NCBI GenBank assembly: GCA_937925455.1
Contig: CALEWF010000201.1
Span: forward strand, 1 to 6,624
DNA: 6,624 nucleotides
Direction: 5' to 3'
Origin: an uncultured Flavobacteriales bacterium
GTDB taxonomy: Bacteria > Bacteroidota > Bacteroidia > CAIKAF01
The notes under the pieces are model-generated. The model saw only the letters and a list, made by a program, of their open reading frames with translations, was not told the origin of the DNA and did no database searches. Shown here piece after piece: positions 1 through 5,616 of the stretch (position 1 is the first letter of the stretch; every line of letters begins with the position of its first letter). The translations under genes and the position numbers were made by a program.

Positions 1-1
1 T

Positions 2-160
2 AAAGTTCCACTGAGTGAAATGTTTGGTTATGTAACTACTCTCCGTACGATATCTTCAGGCCGTGCAACTTCAACCATGGAGTTTTCTCATTATGAGCCG
101 GCTCCTAAGAATATCGTAGATGAAGTAGTGGCGAAGGTGAAAGGAAAAGTAACAGCATAA
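2..160 (+). CDS. fusA: Elongation factor G, C-terminal end (partial)
   Basis: This is the last 52 codons of a gene that begins before the window, ending in TAA at 158-160. The reading frame opens with VPLSEMFGYVTTLR, continues through SGRATSTMEF and ends in an alanine/lysine-rich tail. This pattern is diagnostic of domain V of the translational GTPase EF-G, which moves tRNAs and mRNA through the ribosome after peptide-bond formation. The GTPase domain lies upstream and cannot be seen. Placing fusA directly before rpsJ is the usual arrangement of the str and S10 clusters in Bacteroidota. Here the two are separated by a terminator and a new promoter, so they are probably not purely co-transcribed. 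A second EF-G-like paralogue cannot be excluded, but the context makes the housekeeping copy most likely. Confidence 0.95.
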   Translation, partial: KVPLSEMFGYVTTLRTISSGRATSTMEFSHYEPAPKNIVDEVVAKVKGKVTA

Positions 161-179
161 ATTGTAAATTCTTATTTTG

Positions 180-208
180 AATGCCCGGTTTAAGCCGGGC
201 ATTTTTTT
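180..208 (+). terminator. Intrinsic terminator after fusA
   Basis: ATGCCCGG (181-188) pairs perfectly with CCGGGCAT (195-202) around a 6-nt loop, followed by a run of T at 202-208. An outer A180-T203 pair is possible. It sits 20 nt after the fusA stop codon and is a textbook Rho-independent terminator, ending the str-type operon before rpsJ. Confidence 0.9.
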
Positions 209-238
209 ATTTCTAAAGGCAAAATGTGAATCTTTTAC

Positions 239-256
239 GTTTTAAACATTTAAAAC
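239..256. repeat. Perfect palindrome upstream of the rpsJ promoter
   Basis: GTTTTAAA (239-246) and TTTAAAAC (249-256) form a perfect 8-bp inverted repeat with a 2-bp spacer. It ends about 22 bp before the -33 element of the proposed S10 promoter, so it could be an operator or an AT-rich upstream activating element. Being made mostly of A and T, it could also arise by chance. Confidence 0.35.
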
Positions 257-278
257 TAAAAAAATTAACACCAAGCTG

Positions 279-309
279 TTGGATAATTAAAAAAAATGCT
301 GCACCTTTG
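279..309 (+). promoter_or_regulatory. Bacteroidota-type promoter of the S10 operon
   Basis: TTGG at 279-282 and CACCTTTG at 302-309 are separated by 19 nt. They fit the Bacteroidota housekeeping promoter (-33 TTTG or TTG, -7 TAnnTTTG) except for C in place of T at the first base of the -7 box. Transcription would start near position 315, giving a leader of about 40 nt before rpsJ. No E. coli-like -35/-10 pair is evident nearby. The position between the fusA terminator and rpsJ supports the call. Confidence 0.65.
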
Positions 310-357
310 CAAGCCCGTTTTTGGGGGTACATTGTTTTTGATTATTATCAGTAAAAT

Positions 358-660
358 ATGAGTCAAAAGATCAGAATTAAGCTGAAGTCATACGATCACA
401 ATCTCGTTGACAAGTCTGCAGAGAAGATTGTGAAAACGGTGAAATCTACCGGTGCAGTGGTAAATGGACCTATCCCTTTGCCTACTCACAAGCGTATTTT
501 TACTGTTTTGCGTTCGCCTCACGTAAACAAAAAGTCACGTGAACAATTTGAACTTAGTACTTACAAGCGATTGTTGGATATTTACAACTCATCTTCTAAA
601 ACCATCGATGCATTGATGAAGTTGGAATTGCCCAGTGGTGTAGAAGTAGAAATTAAGTAA
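358..660 (+). CDS. rpsJ: 30S ribosomal protein S10
   Basis: A 100-residue protein, the usual length for S10, which sits in the head of the small subunit and in many bacteria also joins NusB in antitermination complexes. Recognisable segments are the N-terminal strand KIRIKLKSYDH (4-14), the loop region GPIPLPT (37-43) and SPHVNKKSREQFE (53-65). The C-terminus is the expected LPSGVEVEIK. The ATG at 358 is the only start that gives the conserved N-terminus. No Shine-Dalgarno sequence precedes it, as expected in Bacteroidota. It is the first gene after the operon promoter and is followed by an unusually long 69-nt spacer before rplC. Confidence 0.98.
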   Translation: MSQKIRIKLKSYDHNLVDKSAEKIVKTVKSTGAVVNGPIPLPTHKRIFTVLRSPHVNKKSREQFELSTYKRLLDIYNSSSKTIDALMKLELPSGVEVEIK

Positions 661-685
661 CATCATAATTTTAAATATAAATCCA

Positions 686-714
686 GGCATGAGGGGTCAA
701 CTACCTCCGCTGCC
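686..714 (+). promoter_or_regulatory. Stem-loop in the rpsJ-rplC spacer, possible autoregulatory site
   Basis: The 69-nt spacer contains a nested inverted repeat. The outer arm GGCA (686-689) pairs with TGCC (711-714), and the inner arm GAGG (691-694) pairs with CCTC (704-707). An asymmetric internal loop (T690 opposite C708-C710) separates the arms. The terminal loop is GGTCAACTA, in which GGT and ACC offer an alternative register. The structure ends 15 nt before the rplC start codon and has no T-run, so it is not a terminator. Other spacers in the operon are 33 nt or less and carry no such structure. An RNA target for a ribosomal protein such as L3 or L4 is an inference from its position; other S10 operons are known to be controlled by L4. 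Confidence 0.4.
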
Positions 715-729
715 ACAAAACAAAAAACG

Positions 730-1347
730 ATGTCAGGAATCATTGGAAAAAAAATCGGAATGACCAGCATCTACAACGATAAAGGGAAGATTGTTCCCTG
801 CACCGTGATAGAAGCAGGTCCCTGCGTTGTTACCCAAATTAAAACCATAGAAAAAGAGGGTTACAATGCAATTCAGTTGGCTTTTGATAATAAGAAAGAA
901 AAGCACACCACTCAAGCAGAATTGGGTCATTTTAAAAAAGCTGGTACTGCGCCTAAACGCAAGTTGGTTGAGTTTAGAGAAATGGCCGGAGACTTTAAAT
1001 TAGGAGATGTGGTAACCGTAGAATCTTTTACTGAAGGCGAATATGTGGATGTAATTGGTACTTCAAAGGGTAAAGGATTCCAAGGGGTAGTAAAACGCCA
1101 TGGTTTTGGTGGGGTTGGTGGTCGTACGCACGGTCAGCACAACCGTCAACGCCATCCGGGTTCGTTAGGAGCATCCTCATTTCCTTCACGTGTTTTGAAA
1201 GGAATGCGTATGGCGGGTAGAACGGGTGGAGCTCGTGTTAAAGCAATAAATCTTCAGGTGTTGAAAGTAATGGCAGATAAAAATCTGATTTTGGTCAGTG
1301 GAAATGTGCCAGGTTATAAAGGTTCATACGTAATAATAGAGAAGTAA
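730..1347 (+). CDS. rplC: 50S ribosomal protein L3
   Basis: A 205-residue protein of normal L3 length. L3 is an early assembly protein that binds the 3' domain of 23S rRNA and sends a long loop toward the peptidyl-transferase centre. The N-terminus GIIGKKIGMT (3-12) and the central TSKGKGFQGVVKRHGF (111-126) are hallmark motifs. The extended loop runs through GGRTHGQHNRQRHPGS (130-145) to MRMAGRTGG (159-167). In E. coli a glutamine in this loop is methylated by PrmB. The matching position here, in PGSLGASSFPS, is serine, so that modification is not expected. The ATG at 730 follows an A-rich stretch without a Shine-Dalgarno sequence. The stop codon lies one base before the rplD start, suggesting translational coupling. 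Confidence 0.98.
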   Translation: MSGIIGKKIGMTSIYNDKGKIVPCTVIEAGPCVVTQIKTIEKEGYNAIQLAFDNKKEKHTTQAELGHFKKAGTAPKRKLVEFREMAGDFKLGDVVTVESFTEGEYVDVIGTSKGKGFQGVVKRHGFGGVGGRTHGQHNRQRHPGSLGASSFPSRVLKGMRMAGRTGGARVKAINLQVLKVMADKNLILVSGNVPGYKGSYVIIEK

Positions 1348-1348
1348 C

Positions 1349-1978
1349 ATGGAACTGGCAGTATATACTATTCAAGGCAAGGAAACCGGCAAAAAAGCTC
1401 GGTTAAATGATGCGATCTTCGCTATCGAGCCAAATGATCATGCCATTTATTTAGATGTAAAGCAACATTTGGCTAATGCCCGTCAGGGAACCCATAAATC
1501 AAAACAGCGGAATGAAGTACATGGTTCAACCCGTAAACTTCATAAGCAGAAAGGTACCGGTGGTTCTCGTAAGGGCAGTATTAAAAACCCGTTATTCCGT
1601 GGAGGTGGGCGTATTTTTGGACCGGAACCTCGTGATTACAGCTTTAAACTGAATAAGAAACTTAAGAAGCTGGCACGTAAGTCTGCTTTAACTTACAAGG
1701 CAAAAGAAGGTAGTATTACCATCTTAGAGAACTTCAATTTAGAAGCACCTAAAACCAAGGAATTTGCAAGTATTCTGAAAAACTTTGGTGTTGAAACAAC
1801 TAAAGCCTTGTTTGTAATTCCAGAGAATAACAGAAATATTTACATTTCTTCCAGAAATATTCCTACGGCTAATGTAATTGTAGCTTCTGAGTTAAATACG
1901 TATGAAGTAATGGATGCAGATAAGCTGTTTATTTTGGAAGATTCATTAAATGCCATTGATAACATTTTAAGCGCTTAA
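1349..1978 (+). CDS. rplD: 50S ribosomal protein L4
   Basis: A 209-residue L4, which binds 23S rRNA domain I and lines the constriction of the nascent-peptide tunnel. The tunnel loop lies within QRNEVHGSTRKLHKQKGTGG (53-72), followed by the basic stretch to FRGGGRIFGPEPRDY (83-97). Macrolide-resistance changes in other bacteria fall in the KQKGTG region, which is intact here. In E. coli L4 is also the repressor of the S10 operon. Whether it does so here is unknown, but the stem-loop before rplC is a candidate target. The start codon is one base after the rplC stop, and rplW begins 3 bp after the stop. Confidence 0.98.
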   Translation: MELAVYTIQGKETGKKARLNDAIFAIEPNDHAIYLDVKQHLANARQGTHKSKQRNEVHGSTRKLHKQKGTGGSRKGSIKNPLFRGGGRIFGPEPRDYSFKLNKKLKKLARKSALTYKAKEGSITILENFNLEAPKTKEFASILKNFGVETTKALFVIPENNRNIYISSRNIPTANVIVASELNTYEVMDADKLFILEDSLNAIDNILSA

Positions 1979-1981
1979 GCC

Positions 1982-2275
1982 ATGGAAAAAGTAATCTTAA
2001 AACCTATTATTACTGAAAAGATGACCGATATCAGCGAAAAACTGAACCGCTACGGCTTCCTGGTTGACAAGCGTGCAAACAAGGTAGAAGTAAAAAATGC
2101 CGTAGAAAAAATGTACGGAGTAACTGTAACCGATGTGGATACAATGAATTACATTGGAAAAAAGACGGTGCGTTACACCAAGAAAAGCTTTTCTACAGGA
2201 CGGAAAGATGCATTTAAAAAAGCAATTGTAACCTTGAAGAAGGGCGAATCAATCGACTTCTTCGCTAATATTTAA
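1982..2275 (+). CDS. rplW: 50S ribosomal protein L23
   Basis: A 97-residue L23, a protein at the exit of the peptide tunnel that forms the docking site for trigger factor and signal recognition particle. The N-terminal KPIITEKMT (7-15) is the family signature, and RANKVEVKNAVEKMYGV (31-47) is the conserved helix-strand region binding 23S rRNA. The extended loop follows at about 57-75. The gene is of normal length and in its standard place between rplD and rplB. It starts 3 bp after rplD and ends 5 bp before rplB, with no Shine-Dalgarno sequence. Confidence 0.97.
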   Translation: MEKVILKPIITEKMTDISEKLNRYGFLVDKRANKVEVKNAVEKMYGVTVTDVDTMNYIGKKTVRYTKKSFSTGRKDAFKKAIVTLKKGESIDFFANI

Positions 2276-2280
2276 GAACG

Positions 2281-3105
2281 ATGGGATTAAGGAAATTTAG
2301 CCCGGTTACACCCGGAACACGTTTTAAAGTAATATCTGATTTTTCAGAAATTACTACCAATAAGCCTGAAAAGAGCCTGTTGATTACAAAAAAGAAATCA
2401 GGAGGCCGCAATGCAGATGGTAAGATGACCATGCGTTACATTGGCGGAGGTCATAAAAAGCAATACCGTTTGATTGATTTTAAAAGAAACAAGGATGGAA
2501 TTCCGGCAACGGTAAAGACGATTGAATATGATCCCAATCGTTCTGCACGGATTGCTTTATTGGCTTATGCTGACGGAGAAAAACGTTATATTCTTGCTCC
2601 GCAAGGATTAAAAGTGGGACAAAAAGTAATTTCTGGGGCTGGTTCTTCACCAGATATTGGAAATGCTTTACCATTGTCTGAAATTCCTTTGGGTTCTGTA
2701 ATTCATAACATAGAAATGCATCCTGGTAAAGGTGCATCTATCTGCCGCAGTGCTGGCACTAGTGCTCAGCTTACTGCCCGTGACGGGAAATATGCTGTGG
2801 TTAAATTACCTTCTGGAGAAACTCGCATGATTTTAGTAACATGCAAAGCCGTGATTGGTGCAGTTTCTAATCCGGAGCATAATCTAATTGTTCATGGTAA
2901 AGCAGGGCGTAAGCGTTGGTTGGGAATTCGTCCAAGAACTCGTGGTGTGGCCATGAACCCCGTAGATCATCCGATGGGTGGTGGAGAAGGGCGAGCTTCT
3001 GGTGGTCATCCTAGATCACGCAAAGGAATTCCGGCAAAAGGTTACAAGACTCGTTCTCCTAAAAAAGCATCGTCTAAATATATTATAGAAAGAAGGAAGA
3101 AATAA
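2281..3105 (+). CDS. rplB: 50S ribosomal protein L2
   Basis: A 274-residue L2, the most conserved large-subunit protein, needed for subunit association and for shaping the peptidyl-transferase centre. Visible landmarks are MRYIGGGHKKQYR (51-63), the OB-fold region IEYDPNRSARIALL (81-94), the SH3-like region GSVIHNIEMHPGKG (138-151) and the C-terminal VAMNPVDHPMGGGEGR (223-238). H230 corresponds to the functionally important E. coli His229. The following His of the E. coli HPHGGGEG motif is Met here, which I believe is common in Bacteroidota. The basic C-terminus (KGYKTRSPKK) is normal. It starts 5 bp after rplW and ends 7 bp before rpsS. Confidence 0.98.
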   Translation: MGLRKFSPVTPGTRFKVISDFSEITTNKPEKSLLITKKKSGGRNADGKMTMRYIGGGHKKQYRLIDFKRNKDGIPATVKTIEYDPNRSARIALLAYADGEKRYILAPQGLKVGQKVISGAGSSPDIGNALPLSEIPLGSVIHNIEMHPGKGASICRSAGTSAQLTARDGKYAVVKLPSGETRMILVTCKAVIGAVSNPEHNLIVHGKAGRKRWLGIRPRTRGVAMNPVDHPMGGGEGRASGGHPRSRKGIPAKGYKTRSPKKASSKYIIERRKK

Positions 3106-3112
3106 TTAAGTT

Positions 3113-3394
3113 ATGGCAAGATCATTAAAAAAAGGGCCTTTTGTTGATTATAAACTCGAAAAGCGGGTGCTGGAACAGAATGAAACCGGTAAAAAGAGTG
3201 TGATCAAAACCTGGAGTCGTCGTTCTATGATTACCCCTGATTTTGTCGGTCATACATTTGCTGTACACAACGGAAACAAATTCATTCCGGTTTATGTAAC
3301 AGAAAACATGGTAGGCCATAAATTAGGCGAATTCGCACCTACCCGCACGTGGAGAGGTCATGCAGGTCAGCGAAAGGATAAAGGAAAGAAATAA
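3113..3394 (+). CDS. rpsS: 30S ribosomal protein S19
   Basis: A 93-residue S19, which sits at the top of the small-subunit head with S13 and contacts the large subunit and A-site tRNA. Signature blocks are RSLKKGPF (3-10), TWSRRSMI (33-40) and the highly conserved MVGHKLGEFAPTRTWRGH (66-83). The C-terminus is lysine-rich. Length and position between rplB and rplV are standard. It begins 7 bp after rplB without a Shine-Dalgarno sequence and is separated from rplV by 25 bp. Confidence 0.98.
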   Translation: MARSLKKGPFVDYKLEKRVLEQNETGKKSVIKTWSRRSMITPDFVGHTFAVHNGNKFIPVYVTENMVGHKLGEFAPTRTWRGHAGQRKDKGKK

Positions 3395-3419
3395 TAAAAG
3401 TGATAATAATTTGATAGTC

Positions 3420-3863
3420 ATGGGAGCCAGAAAACGTATATCAGCCGAAAAAAGAAAAGAAGCAATGAAGACTACATACATTGCCAGGCTGAATAATTGT
3501 CCTACTTCACCACGCAAAATGCGCTTGGTAGCTGATTTAATCAGAGGTATGGATGTAAATAAGGCTTTGGATACTTTGCAGTTTACCCGTAAGGAAGCTG
3601 CTAAGGCAATGGAAAAGTTATTGAAATCAGCAATTAGCAATTATGAACAAAAATCAGGAATGCGTGCTGATGAAAGTGATTTATACATTAAAACGGTTCA
3701 TGTAGATGGAGGTAGAATGTTGAAGCGTATTCAGGCAGCTCCTCAGGGCCGTGCTCACCGTATTCGCAAGCGTTCTAATCATGTTACGCTAATCGTGGAT
3801 ACAAAAAATGAAGAGCTGAAAGAACAGCTCAGTAATAATAATGAAACAGTAGAAAACGCATAA
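3420..3863 (+). CDS. rplV: 50S ribosomal protein L22
   Basis: A 147-residue L22 from the ATG at 3420. The same frame opens earlier at 3360, but that start overlaps rpsS and adds 20 residues with no family resemblance. The sequence from 3420 begins MGARKRIS, the extended start I expect for Bacteroidota L22. L22 contacts all domains of 23S rRNA, and its long beta-hairpin (about 94-118, through GRMLKRIQAAPQGRAHRIRKR) reaches into the peptide tunnel opposite L4. The core begins around residue 20 and includes SPRKMRLVADLIRG (30-43). At 147 residues it is longer than the ~110 of E. coli, through a basic N-terminal extension and an Asn/Glu-rich C-terminal tail. It ends 13 bp before rpsC. Confidence 0.96.
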   Translation: MGARKRISAEKRKEAMKTTYIARLNNCPTSPRKMRLVADLIRGMDVNKALDTLQFTRKEAAKAMEKLLKSAISNYEQKSGMRADESDLYIKTVHVDGGRMLKRIQAAPQGRAHRIRKRSNHVTLIVDTKNEELKEQLSNNNETVENA

Positions 3864-3876
3864 AAGTAGTTTTGTA

Positions 3877-4593
3877 ATGGGACAAAAAACAAATCCGATA
3901 GGCCTACGATTAGGATATATTCGTGGATGGGAATCCAGCTGGTTTGGAGGTAAAAATTTTACTGATAAATTGGTAGAAGACGAAGAAATTAGAAATTACC
4001 TTCGTGCTCGTTTAGCAAAAGCCAGTGTATCTAAAATTATTATTGAAAGAACTCAGAAACTGGTTACCATTACGGTTCACACAGCCCGTCCAGGTATTAT
4101 AATCGGGAAAGGCGGTCAGGAAGTTGATAAGCTGCGTGAAGAGTTGAAAAAAATCACCAAAAAGGAAATTCAGATTAATATATCTGAGATTAAACGTCCC
4201 GAGTTAGATGCTCGTTTAGTGGCTGATTCCATTGCAAAACAGATTGAAGGCCGTATTTCCTATCGCCGCGCCATTAAAATGGCAATTGCTTCCACCATGC
4301 GTATGGGTGCAGAAGGAATTAAGGTGAGTATATCAGGCCGTTTGGGTGGTGCAGAGATGGCACGAACAGAGCATTTCAAAGAAGGCCGTATCCCTTTGCA
4401 TACCTTCCGTGCCGATATTGATTATCATATTGCAGAGGCTCATACAACTTATGGACGTATAGGTATTAAAGTGTGGATTTGTTTGGGAGAAGTATATGGT
4501 AAGCGTGACTTATCACCCAATATTTTATCAGCAAAGCAAACAAAAGCTCCTACTGGTGTAGCTGCACCCCGCTCTAGAAAGAAGAAAAATTAA
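3877..4593 (+). CDS. rpsC: 30S ribosomal protein S3
   Basis: A 238-residue S3, which forms part of the mRNA entry tunnel of the small subunit and helps unwind mRNA. The N-terminus GQKTNPIGLRLG (2-13) is the family signature. A KH RNA-binding domain carries IIGKGG (75-80), with the invariant GxxG. The C-terminal domain shows ISGRLGGAEMAR (152-163) and GRIPLHTFRADIDY (170-183). The tail is basic (PRSRKKKN). Start and length are normal. It lies 13 bp after rplV and 33 bp before rplP, in the canonical order. Confidence 0.98.
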   Translation: MGQKTNPIGLRLGYIRGWESSWFGGKNFTDKLVEDEEIRNYLRARLAKASVSKIIIERTQKLVTITVHTARPGIIIGKGGQEVDKLREELKKITKKEIQINISEIKRPELDARLVADSIAKQIEGRISYRRAIKMAIASTMRMGAEGIKVSISGRLGGAEMARTEHFKEGRIPLHTFRADIDYHIAEAHTTYGRIGIKVWICLGEVYGKRDLSPNILSAKQTKAPTGVAAPRSRKKKN

Positions 4594-4626
4594 GAAGAGA
4601 ATTGAAAATTGAAATAACTTTCAGCG

Positions 4627-5046
4627 ATGTTACAGCCAAAAAGAACAAAATACAGAAAAGTACAAAAAGGAAGAATGCACGGTGAAGCTCATCGCGGTGC
4701 TGAAATTGCATTCGGTTCTTTTGCTCTGAAATCATTGGATACGGTTTGGATGACTTCTCGCCAAATTGAAGCAGCTCGTGTGGCAATGAACCGTTTCATG
4801 AAAAGGGAAGGTCAGGTATGGATTCGTGTTTTCCCCGATAAACCGATTACTAAGAAACCTGCAGAAGTTCGCATGGGTAAGGGTAAAGGAAACCCCGAAT
4901 ACTGGGCTGCTGTGGTAAAACCAGGACGTATCCTTTTTGAAATTGATGGAGTGCCAATGGCAGTGGCTCAAGAAGCTATGCGTTTGGCTGCACAAAAATT
5001 ACCTGTTAGAACTAAATTTGTAGTTCGTCGCGATTACTCCGAATAA
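4627..5046 (+). CDS. rplP: 50S ribosomal protein L16
   Basis: A 139-residue L16, a late-assembling protein that sits between the A-site tRNA and 5S rRNA and helps position tRNA at the peptidyl-transferase centre. The start MLQPKRTKYRK is the family signature. RMGKGKGNPEYW (82-93) is the conserved loop near the catalytic centre; R82 corresponds to the arginine hydroxylated by YcfD in E. coli, and whether it is modified here is unknown. The C-terminus LPVRTKFVVRRDYSE is typical. The 33-bp spacer before it has no clear regulatory structure or Shine-Dalgarno sequence. Confidence 0.98.
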   Translation: MLQPKRTKYRKVQKGRMHGEAHRGAEIAFGSFALKSLDTVWMTSRQIEAARVAMNRFMKREGQVWIRVFPDKPITKKPAEVRMGKGKGNPEYWAAVVKPGRILFEIDGVPMAVAQEAMRLAAQKLPVRTKFVVRRDYSE

Positions 5047-5064
5047 TTTTATAATATTATCTAT

Positions 5065-5259
5065 ATGAAGCAGTCAGAAATAAAAGAGCTTTCTAATGCC
5101 GAACTGGTTGAAAAAATTGAAAATCTCCGAAATGAACTCTCTAAGATGAAAATCAATCATGGAATTGCTCCATTAGAAAATCCTATGTTGATTCGTAAGA
5201 AACGAAAAGATATTGCACGTTTGCTTACAGAAAAAAGAAGAAGAGAACTTGAAGCTTAA
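5065..5259 (+). CDS. rpmC: 50S ribosomal protein L29
   Basis: A 64-residue L29, a two-helix protein next to L23 at the tunnel exit. The first helix begins KQSEIKELSNAELVEKIENLRNELS (2-26), the linker is HGIAPLENP (32-40), and the second helix is the basic IRKKRKDIARLLTEKRRREL (43-62). Length and sequence are normal. It starts 18 bp after rplP following an AT-only stretch. In most bacteria rpsQ would follow within a few bases. Here the gene is the last of the operon, with a strong terminator 25 bp after its stop codon. Confidence 0.97.
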   Translation: MKQSEIKELSNAELVEKIENLRNELSKMKINHGIAPLENPMLIRKKRKDIARLLTEKRRRELEA

Positions 5260-5284
5260 ATAAAAATAAAGTAATAATCAAACT

Positions 5285-5326
5285 AAAAAAGGATGTCCGT
5301 AGAGTGTATGGACATCCTTTTTTTTT
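5285..5326 (+). terminator. Strong intrinsic terminator ending the operon after rpmC
   Basis: GGATGTCC (5291-5298) pairs perfectly with GGACATCC (5310-5317). A G-T and a T-A pair can extend the stem inward, leaving a 7-nt loop. Nine T follow at 5318-5326. The six A at 5285-5290 can pair with the T-run and would serve as a shorter U-tract on the other strand, so it may act in both directions. It marks a true operon end at a point where transcription normally continues into rpsQ. Confidence 0.92.
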
Positions 5327-5339
5327 ACTCAGATTGGTT

Positions 5340-5361
5340 ATTAGAGTTTGATAATTCTAAT
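5340..5361. repeat. AT-rich 9-bp hairpin just after the terminator
   Basis: ATTAGAGTT (5340-5348) pairs with AATTCTAAT (5353-5361) around the loop TGAT, with one G-T wobble. There is no T-run beyond it, so it is not an ordinary terminator. It could stabilise the 3' end of the transcript or be a relic of the repeat-rich region that follows. Function unknown. Confidence 0.35.
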
Positions 5362-5387
5362 CACAAATCCTGAATTATAATACGGGA

Positions 5388-5417
5388 TTAAACCCTAATT
5401 ATGCATTGATATTTTCC
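5388..5417 (+). repeat. Dispersed 22-bp repeat, copy A (forward, divergent)
   Basis: Starts TTAAACCCTAATTATGCATT and is related to the copy 68 bp downstream. The similarity continues past the core through TTTTCC, GGCAT and CCAGAAAAA to 5438, so copies A and B (5459-5503) form an imperfect direct duplication of about 45-48 bp. Confidence 0.55.
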
Positions 5418-5455
5418 AAAGGCATACACCCAGAAAAAGGTTCTCTATCGCCTCT

Positions 5456-5503
5456 TTTAACCCAAATTATACATTAGAAAATTTCCGTAGGCATCCAGAA
5501 AAA
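5456..5503 (+). repeat. Dispersed 22-bp repeat, copy B (forward)
   Basis: The core TTTAACCCAAATTATACATT (5456-5475) is followed by AGAAAATTTCC, GGCAT and CCAGAAAAA. CCAAATTATACATTAGAAAA (5462-5481) matches the inverted copy at 5998-6017 at 18 of 20 positions, so B and that copy form the outer pair of a nested inverted arrangement. Confidence 0.65.
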
Positions 5504-5544
5504 CAAAAACCTACGTAGCCACTGTTACATAAATAACCACAGAG

Positions 5545-5610
5545 AACACAAAGTTTTACACAAAGGGCACAAAGTGTTGTTGATTTCTGTCATAACTTTT
5601 TCTTTGTGTA
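5545..5610. repeat. ACACAAAG short tandem repeats with inverted partner
   Basis: ACACAAAG occurs at 5546-5553 and 5558-5565, and GCACAAAG at 5567-5574. The perfect inverse of TACACAAAG (5557-5565) is CTTTGTGTA at 5602-5610. Purine-rich CACAGAGAACACAAAG-like strings are, as I recall, common in intergenic repeats of several bacterial groups, so this may be a small repeat relic. TTG (5577-5579) and TTTCTTTG (5599-5606) within it also resemble a weak Bacteroidota promoter pointing into the element downstream. Confidence 0.4.
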
Positions 5611-5616
5611 TTATGA

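Noticed and set aside
733..930. Minus-strand open frames opposite rplC, rplB, rpsS, rplV, rpsC and rplP
   Set aside because: All lie wholly or mainly opposite well-identified ribosomal genes, and their products have no family features.
3360..3419. Upstream start for rplV adding 20 residues
   Set aside because: It would overlap rpsS by 35 bp and the added residues do not resemble L22. The ATG at 3420 gives the expected MGARKRI start.
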